DNA from: Arion vulgaris
Lineage: Eukaryota; Mollusca; Gastropoda; Stylommatophora; Arionidae
Reading direction: 5' to 3'
DNA: 64,000 bases
Assembly (NCBI GenBank): GCA_020796225.1
Contig: CM036755.1
Location: forward strand, 64,796,049-64,860,048
The translations under genes and the position numbers were made by a program. Shown here in pieces: positions 20,981-32,100 of this stretch. The notes beneath the pieces were generated by a model that saw only the letters and a list, made by a program, of their open reading frames with translations, ran no database searches and had not been told where the DNA came from. The stretch's first letter is position 1. Each line of letters begins with the position of its first letter.

Positions 20981-21560
20981 GATTGCTCTACTACAAGAGA
21001 TTGCTACTACTACAAGAGATTGCTACTACTACAAGAGATTGTACATACTTGTACTACTAAGAGATTGCTACTACTACAAGAGATTGCTACTACTACAAGA
21101 GATTGCTACTACTACAAGAGATTGCTACTACTACAAGAGATTGCTACTACTACAACTACTACTACAACTTCTTCTACTATTACTACTACAACTTCTGCTA
21201 CTATTACTCACAACTCTGCACTATTACTACTACACTTGCTACTTTACTACTACAACTCTACACATTACTACTACAACTTCGCCACTATTACTACTACAAA
21301 CTTCTGCTACATTACTACAACTACTACTACAACTTCTGCTACTATTACTACTACAACTTCTGCTACTATTACTACCCTACTATTACTACTACACTTCACT
21401 ATCTACTAACTCTGCTACTATTACTACTACAACTTCTGCACTATTACTACTACAACTCTACTATTACTACTACAACTTCTACTACTATTACTACTACTTC
21501 CACTATTACTACTACAACTACTACTACAACTTCATATTATACTACCTACTACTACAATCT
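20981..21560 (+). repeat. CTA-rich compound tandem array
   Basis: First about 170 bp of a 19-bp unit (gattgctactactacaaga), then an irregular (TACTAC)n and tactattactactacaactt mixture. Small deletions are frequent. All long frames here are low-complexity translations of the array. Confidence 0.9.
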
Positions 21561-21624
21561 GCTACTATACTCTAACCCACTTATCGTACCATATCTACTG
21601 ATGAACATCTTGTACATTTAATTT

Positions 21625-21829
21625 AGTGCAAAGAAGTTTTAGTGCAAAGAAAACGCAGAGGCAGACCAAGAAGAAGATGGCTACAAGATATTAAAGAAAC
21701 CATGAACATGTCCATCGACGAAGTGGGTGAACTAGCAAGAGACAGAGTGATTTCAGATGTGCTGCAAAGAGAGCAACGTCCTATAAAGGATACGCACCTT
21801 GATGAAAGAAGTTTTGATTACTATATATA
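21625..21829 (+). pseudogene. LINE C-terminal fragment (RPRRRW...DIK type)
   Basis: An open stretch of 62 codons (21642-21830) reads RKRRGRPRRRWLQDIKETM then ELARDRVISDVL. This is the pattern G(R)RGRPRRRW..DI near the C-terminus of many non-LTR retrotransposon ORF2 proteins. No RT survives here. Confidence 0.6.
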
Positions 21830-22065
21830 GATCAGCATTGTTCTTGTTAACTTATATTCTAGCCAGTCGGTGTATTTAGTCTTTGTTTGTCTCCATGTAA
21901 ATACTTTCTTCTTTGTTACACCCCATGTGGAAACCACCACATTCTTTTCCCAACAAAATTTCAATAATCTAAATATATCGAATCTAGCGAAAGACGTTAT
22001 GTGGAGTCCCATTGGGACTATCTCGTCCGGTAGATAGCCTGACTTCATGGCAAAGCGTCAACATC

Positions 22066-22152
22066 TGAGTTGATGGCAAACACCAGACATAGATTTATGG
22101 AGATCCATGATCGCCTACGCCAGCCTGCATGGCACCTGATGATGATGACACA
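22066..22152 (+). pseudogene. L2-type LINE 3' terminus
   Basis: gatttatggagatccatgat then cgcctacgccagcctgcatg, which translates as the FMEIHDRLRQPAWHL-type end. The same end appears on the minus strand near 38700 and 43680. Confidence 0.65.
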
Positions 22153-22154
22153 CC

Positions 22155-22720
22155 ATGTAAAAAAAACCAGATTAAATGGTTTGGAAAAATGACAAGAACT
22201 CCCTGTTATCGTCTACCACAGAGAAAAAGTTAATTGTATATTCTTTACAGAATTTTGCGAATCAACACCAGTTTTTTAACGCTATTTGTGATTTTTCTAG
22301 GTATTATTACGTTCAGTAGTTTGTCATTGCTTTCTGGACAGGTAGTGACATCGTCCTTTTGTAAAAATCCACGAGAAACAATTTGCAACCAACCTGTCCG
22401 CTTAGTCACTATCCCCTAAGCCACAGACGCCACCTACCACAGACGCCACCTACCACAGACGCCACCTACCACAGACGCCACCTACCACAGAGAGCCACAC
22501 AGAAAAAGAATAACGAGTACAGAGAAAGAAGAAGATCACGCAAAAGATGGAGCGACGACATCAAGAACATTCTTAAGAAAGGAATAACAGCTTACAATGT
22601 GCATTCGAACAAGCACCACAAGATAACTACACCCCCACCCCCTCCCCTTCTCCCCAACACTTCTATAAAGATAGTAAATGGTGGAAGAGAAGAAGAAGAA
22701 GAAGACACCTCAATTTTTAA
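22155..22720 (+). pseudogene. LINE X C-terminal fragment with internal 16-bp tandem
   Basis: NQIKWFGKMTRTPCYRLPQ (22160-22215), an interruption, then a 16-bp unit (gccacctaccacagac) in four copies at 22421-22490, then RRRSRKRWSDDIKNILKKGI (22520-22585). A 3' UTR and (GAA)n tail follow to about 22712. A minus-strand copy of the same end, UTR included, is at 24597-24835. The 118-codon frame is a patchwork rather than a gene. Confidence 0.7.
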
Positions 22721-23242
22721 AAACCTCAAGTTTTGTTAAGTCTACACGTAAACCATCAAAGTCTCTTGTTAAGGCTCCACATAAAACATTGTAGCTTATC
22801 GCATCAAATCTCTGGCCTATCTAAGATTTGGTGCTGATTTTTGTAGGTCATTCTGACCTATTCGATTGTGGAATCAGTGTGATCCAATACACGCCAAGTT
22901 CTCTGGAGATGAAGGGGAGTGAAGTTCTGCAAGAATATAAACTAGGAAGGGGTGAATTGCCGAAATTTGCCCTTCAAGGGTTCACGGTGAAGCGAAAATG
23001 TGATGAGTTCAATATTGGACCTGCCCTAGTCCATTCGAGAAACTGAACTTGCCGATCGCATGCGATGTGAGATAGTGTGATAGAGGATAGCGGGAGTAGT
23101 TATTCCTTTGTTCTGTCTTGACTGTCGAAACGTTGCTTTGTCGTATAATCGATTTCGTTTGATATGAACGTTGGTGCTATTGTTTTTTATTGATTGTGAT
23201 ATCATCGTCACCAGCCATTAGCATGAGATTGCTTCTACAGTC
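22721..23242. other. Mostly unassigned; H-like scrap near 23110-23190
   Basis: A 72-codon plus frame (22828-23046) has a non-repetitive product I do not recognise. With no start context, introns or homology visible I leave it uncalled. ctgtcgaaacgttgctttgt near 23120 resembles part of H. Confidence 0.4.
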
Positions 23243-23534
23243 TTCAGTTTGATTGAATGATTGATTGATATGACAATCATCAATTCACTTCGGTGAGTAA
23301 CAATGTTGCTCTATCTTTTCTACACAACAACATATCTCAGCAACAGTGCACAACTCCGTAGCATCGGCGAGAGTTTCTCATGTAATTTAGTATTTAGTCT
23401 ATATATTTTTTGTTGGAATTTTCATTAAAAAAAATTTTTCTAATGAATTGTGCCCCGGTAGCGGCCTTCCTGCTCTACACGATTTTGAACTGCCAATGGT
23501 TCTTTTACATTCTCAACTTGAACACAGGACCTCT
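23243..23534 (-). mobile_element. Family N SINE, left arm of an inverted pair
   Basis: Starts with the (AATC)n tail complement (gattgaatgattgattgata), then cacttcggtgagtaac and caactccgtagcatcggcga. It is cut at about 23534, where a plus-strand N begins. Confidence 0.78.
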
Positions 23535-24157
23535 GGACACTTTTCACGAAATCCCTGATTTGAGTGTATGTGAAATCAAGTTCCTAGTCATATCGGAGAC
23601 AGAATATAAAACGTAGGTACAGTGTTCAATTTGAGCAAGTAAAATCGCCCGAGTGGTTACGGGGCCCAAATTTGGGGTGTAAAGAATAGAACCACTGTTA
23701 CTGCCATGCATGTCGTAAGAGGCGACTAAGGAGGTTTGGCTGACATCGGATGCACGTATCCTAAACGTGTAGAAATCTATGCGTTTAGGGGCCTACCAAA
23801 CCAATGTGCAACGTATACACGTTCTTGGCAAAGATCAAACATATCACAAAGAGTGATTAAAATTGGTCGTAAAGAACGAACGCGAAGAAGAAGAAGAAGC
23901 AAGTAAAAGAACTCTTGGCAGTTTAAAATCGAGAAAAGCAGGCTGGAAAGCAGCTGCCTGTCAAAATTCATTAGAAAAGATTAACAATATATTTCCCACA
24001 AATATATCTTCACCATCTTCAAAATTATATCGGGGGCCCTCGCCGGTGCTACGGAGTTCGTGCACTGCAGCTGAGATCTTCCGCGTAAGGAACAGAACGG
24101 AGCACACGTGATTATTCACGGAAATGCAATGATGATGGTCCTATCAATCAATCAATT
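23535..24157 (+). mobile_element. Family N SINE, right arm, interrupted by A
   Basis: aaatccctgatttgagtgta then atatcggagacag and aacgtaggtac, broken at 23644 by A. It resumes at 23909 with gaactcttggcagttt, the ctacggagttcgtgcactgc core and an (AATC)n tail. Confidence 0.82.
23645..23897 (+). mobile_element. Family A SINE-like repeat with 11-bp TSD
   Basis: AGCAAGTAAAA is duplicated at 23634-23644 and 23898-23908. This 253-bp copy is a good reference for A: head cgcccgagtggttacggggc, end aacgaacgcg then (AAG)n. Confidence 0.9.
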
Positions 24158-24465
24158 CGCCCGAGTGGCTACCGGGGTCCAAATTTGGGTTGTAAAGAAT
24201 AGAACTACTGTTACCTGCCACGCATGTTTTTAAGAGGAGACTGAGGAGGTTTGACTGAAATCGGATGCACATTTCCTAAACGTGTAGAAGTCTATACGTT
24301 TTGGGGTCTACCAAACCAATGTGAAATGTATACACGTTCTTGGCATAGATCAAACATATCACAAAGATTGATTCTTCTTCTAACCAGGGCTGCGAGTTTT
24401 CACTCTTGGGCAACAAAGAGTGATTAAAATTGGTTGTAAAGAACGAACGCAAAGAAGAAGGGAAG
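24158..24465 (+). mobile_element. Family A SINE-like repeat with 12-bp TSD and internal insert
   Basis: AATCAATCAATT is duplicated at 24146-24157 and 24466-24477, in the tail of the N copy. About 46 bp (near 24369-24414, including ccagggctgcgagttttcac) is extra and is bracketed by two versions of acaaag-tgatt. Confidence 0.88.
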
Positions 24466-24596
24466 AATCAATCAATTTACAACATTCATCTGCCTCCCCC
24501 TTTTACTTTGTATTATTGGAACTTTCTATTCACATATGGTTAGAGTGGGTCTTAACAAAGAATGTTATCTTTCTGAACAAAGGAATACATACTTCA

Positions 24597-24835
24597 CTTC
24601 TTCTTCTTTTCCATCATTTACTTCTTTATAGAAGTTGTTGGGGGAAGGGAATGGAATGGGGGAGGGGTAGTGATCTTGTGTGTGCTTGTTCTAATGCACT
24701 TTGTAAGCTGTTTTTCATTTTTAAGGCGGTTCTTGATGCCGTCACTCCATCTTTTGCGTGGTCTTCCTCTTGCTCTGTACTCGTTATACTCTTTCGGTGT
24801 AGCTCTCGGTGGTAGTATATTTATTGTTCATTCTG
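24597..24835 (-). pseudogene. LINE X 3' end
   Basis: Reverse complement matches 22496-22712: degraded EYRARGRPRKRWSDGIKN-like text, then an acaagcacacacaagatcac-like UTR, a C-rich patch and a (GAA)n tail. Overlapping plus-strand frames are antisense to it. Confidence 0.7.
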
Positions 24836-25274
24836 AAAATAAACTGTTAAAACTAGCACGACCAATAATACGAAAACAGAAGTGATAGAACACATTCGAC
24901 GTTGCATTAAATAATACATATAACTTGTTCAAGCATATTTTACCCAAAATGTTCTGTAGCACTGCAGAACGATATCTATATTTATTGCCGGTTCATTTTC
25001 CTTTCAAACCTGGACAGCGGATGACGAACTCTGATCACAAATGGGTTTTCCATATTTCTTTCTTATCTGCATGTCTCCCAAGTGGACAATCCAAATGTTC
25101 AGACCAGACAATGGTTTCCAACAACTCTTGCAAGTCTCATTACTTTGAAGTTGCAATTATAAACACTTCGTTTCTCCGTGTGCTTCATAAGCTTCACTCG
25201 CTGGCGTAGGCTGTAATGAACTTACAGAACTGGCTTATATTATGATTTAGACCGGAATGAATTTTACGTAACAA
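24836..25274. other. No recognised feature
   Basis: Not repeated elsewhere in the window. A 94-codon plus frame (24925-25209) has no family resemblance I can name and no supporting signals. Confidence 0.45.
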
Positions 25275-25480
25275 TTTTTGTTTTGTTTTGTTTGCTGTGT
25301 ATGGGATTAAAGAATCTTTAAGCCGATATACGACCTTTCAACTTATGTTTGCTGTGTATGGGATTAAAGAATCTTTAAGCCGATACACGACCTTTCAACT
25401 TATGGACGAACCTTGTTTTTTGGTTATATCAGAGCGAGTAGGCCAACAAGCATGAACAATAAGAATTAACTCCTCAAGGA
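25275..25480 (-). repeat. G-related element with 57-bp duplication
   Basis: tttgctgtgtatgggattaa...cgacctttcaacttatg occurs twice (starts 25291 and 25348, 57 bp apart). The right flank (gacgaacc, ttatatcagagcgagtagg) matches 10425-10470. Confidence 0.65.
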
Positions 25481-25487
25481 GATCCTA

Positions 25488-25646
25488 GCGCCTGTGTGGT
25501 GCCGGGACCCGCAAGGGAAGAAAAGAATAGTATCACCGCGAAATGCAATGCATGTCGTAAGAGGCGACTGATGTATGCGCCTTGTAGGTCGCAGTGGTAC
25601 TATTCTATTTTTTTCTTCCCTTGTGGGACCCAGCACCACACAGGCG
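25488..25646. repeat. Inverted repeat of two family B heads
   Basis: Left arm from gcgcctgtgtggtgccggga; right arm ending cagcaccacacaggcg. The arms pair over about 70 bp with a gcgactgatgtatgcgcctt centre, so the single strand could form a long hairpin. Confidence 0.8.
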
Positions 25647-26014
25647 AAACTGAATTGAGCAAATAATGATAGAGATTTTTATTCTTAAGGTGGTAGACAA
25701 TCTGCTGACAAGATACGTACCACCATCGTTCACACAAAACCCTTGCTAGTGGTTTCATTTCTCCGCGCTGTTTCACTGGTCACAAAAGAGCCCTCGTCGA
25801 GCAGATTGCACAACCATTTTGGGTTTTTAATTACTTGTTACCTCAAAATCATGGCACGTTAATTGATTGCTCGTGCCAAAAACACCGTCTGTTGGTACGC
25901 CTCTGGGGAAATATGCAAAGTAGTTTTGGCATACCAACAGTCCGAAAAACAAGAAAGACTTCTTTGTTAAGGAAATAAATCGTCATGGCTAATGAGGTGA
26001 AGCGTGACCTCCGA
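25647..26014. other. No recognised feature
   Basis: A moderately complex stretch with a ttggcataccaacag/ctgttggtacgcc inverted pair of about 13 bp near 25891-25952. Nothing else seen. Confidence 0.4.
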
Positions 26015-26128
26015 TAAACGTACGGCCGGCGGCTCAGGTAAAATTATATGAAATAAGACCACAACCGTCGCGTGTTCCTTGCATTCCAGTATTGTTGTAT
26101 ATAGACTAATTCATTTTAAAATCAACAC

Positions 26129-29100
26129 AACATGCTCAATTAAGGTTATATTATGTAACAAGTTCAGTTTAACATGCTCAATCAAGGTTTTATTATGTAA
26201 CAAGTTTAACATGCTCAATTAAGGTTATATTATGTAACAAGTTCAGTTTAACATGCTCAATCAAGGTTTTATTATGTAACAAGTTTAACATGCTAATAAG
26301 GTTATATTATGTAACAAGTTCAGTTTAACATGCTAAATCAAGGTTATATTATGTAACAAGTTCAGTTTAACATGCTAAATCAAGGTTATATTATGTAACA
26401 AGTTTAGTTTAACATGTTAAATCAAGGTTTTATTATGTAACAAGTTTAACATGCTCAATTAAGGTTATATTATGTAACAAGTTCAGTTTAACATGCTAAA
26501 TCAAGGTTATATTATGTAACAAGTTCAGTTTAACATGTTAAATCAAGGTTATATTATGTAACAAGTTTAGTTTAACATGTTAAATCAAGGTTATATTATG
26601 TAACAAGTTCAGTTTAACATGCTAAATCAAGGTTATATTATGTAACAAGTTTAACATGCTCAATCAAGGTTATATTATGTAACAAGTTCAGTTTAACATG
26701 CTAAATCAAGGTTATATTATGTAACAAGTTTAACATGCTAAATCAAAGTTATATTATGTAACAAGTTCAGTTTAACATGCTCAATCAAGGTTATATTATG
26801 TTACAAGTTTAACATGCTCAATCACAGTTATATTATGTAACAAGTTCAGTTTAACATGCTAAATCAAAGTTATATTATGTAACAAGTTCAGTTTAACATG
26901 TTAAATCAAGGTTATATTATGTAACAAGTTTAACATGCTAAATCAAGGTTATATTATGTAACAAGTTTAACATGCTAAATCAAGGCTATATTATGTAACA
27001 AGTTTAACATGTTAAATCAAGGTTATATTATGTAACAAGTTAAGTTTAACATGCTAAATCAAGGCTATATTATGTAACAAGTTTAACATGCTAAATCAAA
27101 GTTATATTATGTAACAAGTTCAGTTTAACATGTTAAATCAAGGTTATATTATGTAACAAGTTCAGTTTAACATGCTAAATCAAGGTTATATTATGTAACA
27201 AGTTCAGTTTAACATGCTAAATCAAGGTTATATTATGTAACAAGTTCAGTTTAACATGCTAAATCAAGGTTATATTATGTAACAAGTTTAACATGCTAAA
27301 TCAAAGTTATATTATGTAACAAGTTCTGTTTAACATGCTCAATCAAGGTTATATTATGTTACAAGTTTAACATGCTCAATCAAAGTTATATTATGTAACA
27401 AGTTCAGTTTAACATGCTAAATCAAAGTTATATTATGTAACAAGTTCAGTTTAACATGTTAAATCAAGGTTATATTACGTAACAAGTTTAACATGCTAAA
27501 TCAAGGTTATATTATGTAACAAGTTTAACATGCTAAATCAAGGCTATATTATGTAACAAGTTTAACATGTTAAATCAAGGTTATATTATGTAACAAGTTA
27601 AGTTTAACATGCTAAATCAAGGCTATATTATATAACAAGTTTAACATGCTAAATCAAAGTTATATTATGTAACAAGTTCAGTTTAACATGTTAAATCAAG
27701 GTTATATTATGTAACAAGTTCAGTTTAACATGCTAAATCAAGGTTATATTATGTAACAAGTTAAGTTTAACATGCTAAATCAAGGTTATATTATGTAACA
27801 AGTTTAACATGCTAAATCAAGGTTATATTATGTAACAAGTTCAGTTTAACATGTTAAATCAAGGTTATATTATGTAACAAGTTCAGTTTAACATGCTCAA
27901 TCGAAGTTATATTATGTAACAAGTTTAACATGTTAAATCAAGGTTATATTATGTAACAAGTTAAGTTTAACATGCTAAATCAAGGCTATATTATGTAACA
28001 AGTTTAACATGCTAAATCAAAGTTATATTATGTAACAAGTTCAGTTTAACATGCTAAATCAAGGTTATATTATGTAACAAGTTCAGTTTAACATGCTAAA
28101 TCAAGGTTATATTATGTTACAAGTTCAGTTTAACATGCTAAATCAAAGTTATATTATGTAACAAGTTTAACATGCTAAATCAAGGTTATATTATGTAACA
28201 AGTTCAGTTTAACATGCTAAATCAAGGTTATATTATGTAACAAGTTCAGTTTAACATGCTAAATCAAGGTTATATTATGTAACAAGTTCAGTTTAACATG
28301 CTAAATCAAGGTTATATTATGTAACAAGTTCAGTTTAACATGCTAAATCAAGGTTATATTATGTAACAAGTTCAGTTTAACATGCTAAATCAAGGTTATA
28401 TTATGTAACAAGTTCAGTTTAACATGCTAAATCAAGGTTATATTATGCAACAAGTTCAGTTTAACATGCTAAATCAAGGTTATATTATGTTACAAGTTCA
28501 GTTTAACATGCTAAATCAAGGTTATATTATGTTACAAGTTCAGTTTAACATGCTAAATCAAGGTTATATTATGTAACAAGTTCAGTTTAACATGCTAAAT
28601 CAAGGTTATATTATGTAACAAGTTCAGTTTAACATGCTAAATCAAAGTTATATTATGTAACAAGTTCAGTTTAACATGCTAAATCAAAGTTATATTATGT
28701 AACAAGTTCAGTTTAACATGCTAAATCAAGGTTATATGATGTAACAAGTTCAGTTTAACATGCTAAATCAAGGTTATATTATGTAACAAGTTCAGTTTAA
28801 CATGCTAAATCAAGGTTATATTATGTAACAAGTTCAGTTTAACATGCTAAATCAAGGTTATATTATGCAACAAGTTCAGTTTAACATGCTAAATCAAGGT
28901 TATATTATGTACAAGTTCAGTTTAACATGCTAAATCAAGGTTATATTATGTTACAAGTTCAGTTTAACATGCTAAATCAAGGTTATATTATGTAACAAGT
29001 TCAGTTTAACATGCTAAATCAAGGTTATATTATGTACAAGTTCAGTTTAACATGCTAAATCAAAGTTATATTATGTAACAAGTTCAGTTTAACATGCTAA

Positions 29101-32100
29101 ATCAAAGTTATATTATGTAACAAGTTCAGTTTAACATGCTAAATCAAGGTTATATTATGTAACAAGTTCAGTTTAACATGCTAAATCAAGGTTATATTAT
29201 GTAACAAGTTTAACATGCTAAATCAAGGTTATATTATGTAACAAGTTTAACATGCTAAATCAAGGTTATATTATGTAACAAGTTCAGTTTAACATGCTAA
29301 ATCAAGGTTATATTATGTAACAAGTTCAGTTTAACATGCTAAATCAAGGTTATATTATGTAACAAGTTCAGTTTAACATGCTAAATCAAGGTTATATTAT
29401 GTAACAAGTTCAGTTTAACATGCTAAATCAAGGTTATATTATGTACAAGTTCAGTTTAACATGCTAAATCAAGGTTATATTATGTAACAAGTTATGTTTA
29501 ACATGCTAAATCAAGGTTATATTATGTAAATAGTTTAACATGCTAAATCAAGGTTATATTATGTAACAAGTTTAACATGCTAAATCAAGGTTATATTATG
29601 TAACAAGTTCAGTTTAACATGCTAAATCAAGGTTATATTATGTAACAAGTTCAGTTTAACATGCTAAATCAAGGTTATATTATGTTACAAGTTCAGTTTA
29701 ACATGCTAAATCAAGGTTATATTATGTAACAAGTTCAGTTTAACATGCTAAATCAAGGTTATATTATGTTACAAGTTCAGTTTAACATGCTAAATCAAGG
29801 TTATATTATGTAACAAGTTCAGTTTAACATGCTAAATCAAGGTTATATTATGTTACAAGTTCAGTTTAACATGCTAAATCAAGGTTATATTATGTTACAA
29901 GTTCAGTTTAACATGCTAAATCAAGGTTATATTATGTAACAAGTTCAGTTTAACATGCTCAATCAAGGTTATATTATGTTACAAGTTCAGTTTAACATGC
30001 TAAATCAAGGTTATATTATGTAACAAGTTCAGTTTAACATGCTAAATCAAGGTTATATTATGTAACAAGTTCAGTTTAACATGCTAAATCAAGGTTATAT
30101 TATGTAACAAGTTCAGTTTAACATGCTAAATCAAGGTTATATTATGTAACAAGTTCAGTTTAACATGCTAAATCAAGGTTATATTATGTAACAAGTTCAG
30201 TTTAACATGCTAAATCAAGGTTATATTATGTAACAAGTTCAGTTTAACATGCTAAATCAAGGTTATATTATGTAACAAGTTCAGTTTAACATGCTAAATC
30301 AAGGTTATATTATTTAACAAGTTCAGTTTAACATGCTAAATCAAGGTTATATTATGTAACAAGTTCAGTTTAACATGCTAAATCAAGGTTATATTATGTA
30401 CAAGTTCAGTTTAACATGCTAAATCAAGGTTATATTATGTAACAAGTTCAGTTTAACATGCTAAATCAAGGTTATATTATGTAACAAGTTCAGTTTAACA
30501 TGCTAAATCAAGGTTATATTATGTAACAAGTTCAGTTTAACATGCTAAATCAAGGTTATATTATGTAACAAGTTCAGTTTAACATGCTAAATCAAGGTTA
30601 TATTATGTAACAAGTTCAGTTTAACATGCTAAATCAAGGTTATATTATGTAACAAGTTCAGTTTAACATGCTCAATCGAAGTTATATTATGTAACAAGTT
30701 TAACATGTTAAATCAAGGTTATATTATGTAACAAGTTAAGTTTAACATGCTAAATCAAGGCTATATTATGTAACAAGTTTAACATGCTAAATCAAAGTTA
30801 TATTATGTAACAAGTTCAGTTTAACATGCTAAATCAAGGTTATATTATGTAACAAGTTCAGTTTAACATGCTAAATCAAGGTTATATTATGTTACAAGTT
30901 CAGTTTAACATGCTAAATCAAAGTTATATTATGTAACAAGTTCAGTTTAACATGCTAAATCAAGGTTATATTATGTAACAAGTTCAGTTTAACATGCTAA
31001 ATCAAGGTTATATTATGTAACAAGTTCAGTTTAACATGCTAAATCAAGGTTATATTATGTAACAAGTTCAGTTTAACATGCTAAATCAAGGTTATATTAT
31101 GTACAAGTTCAGTTTAACATGCTAAATCAAGGTTATATTATGTAACAAGTTCAGTTTAACATGCTAAATCAAGGTTATATTATGTAACAAGTTCAGTTTA
31201 ACATGCTAAATCAAGGTTATATTATGCAACAAGTTCAGTTTAACATGCTAAATCAAGGTTATATTATGTTACAAGTTCAGTTTAACATGCTAAATCAAGG
31301 TTATATTATGTTACAAGTTCAGTTTAACATGCTAAATCAAGGTTATATTATGTAACAAGTTCAGTTTAACATGCTAAATCAAGGTTATATTATGTAACAA
31401 GTTCAGTTTAACATGCTAAATCAAGTTATATTATGTAACAAGTTCAGTTTAACATGCTAAATCAAAGTTATATTATGTAACAAGTTCAGTTTAACATGCT
31501 AAATCAAGGTTATATTATGTAACAAGTTCAGTTTAACATGCTAAATCAAGGTTATATTATGTACAAGTTCAGTTTAACATGCTAAATCAAGGTTATATTA
31601 TGTAACAAGTTCAGTTTAACATGCTAAATCAAGGTTATATTATGCAACAAGTTCAGTTTAACATGCTAAATCAAGGTTATATTATGTTACAAGTTCAGTT
31701 TAACATGCTAAATCAAGGTTATATTATGTTACAAGTTCAGTTTAACATGCTAAATCAAGGTTATATTATGTAACAAGTTCAGTTTAACATGCTAAATCAA
31801 TGTTATATTATGTAACAAGTTCAGTTTAACATGCTAAATCAAAGTTATATTATGTAACAAGTTCAGTTTAACATGCTAAATCAAGGTTATATTATGTAAC
31901 AAGTTTAACATGCTAAATCAAGGTTATATTATGTAACAAGTTTAACATGCTAAATCAAGGTTATATTATGTAACAAGTTCAGTTTAACATGCTAAATCAA
32001 GGTTATATTATGTAACAAGTTCAGTTTAACATGCTAAATCAAGGTTATATTATGTAACAAGTTCAGTTTAACATGCTAAATCAAGGTTATATTATGTAAC

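Noticed and set aside
20949..21621. 208-, 172- and 129-codon frames rich in Tyr, Leu and Thr
   Set aside because: Translations of the CTA-rich array.
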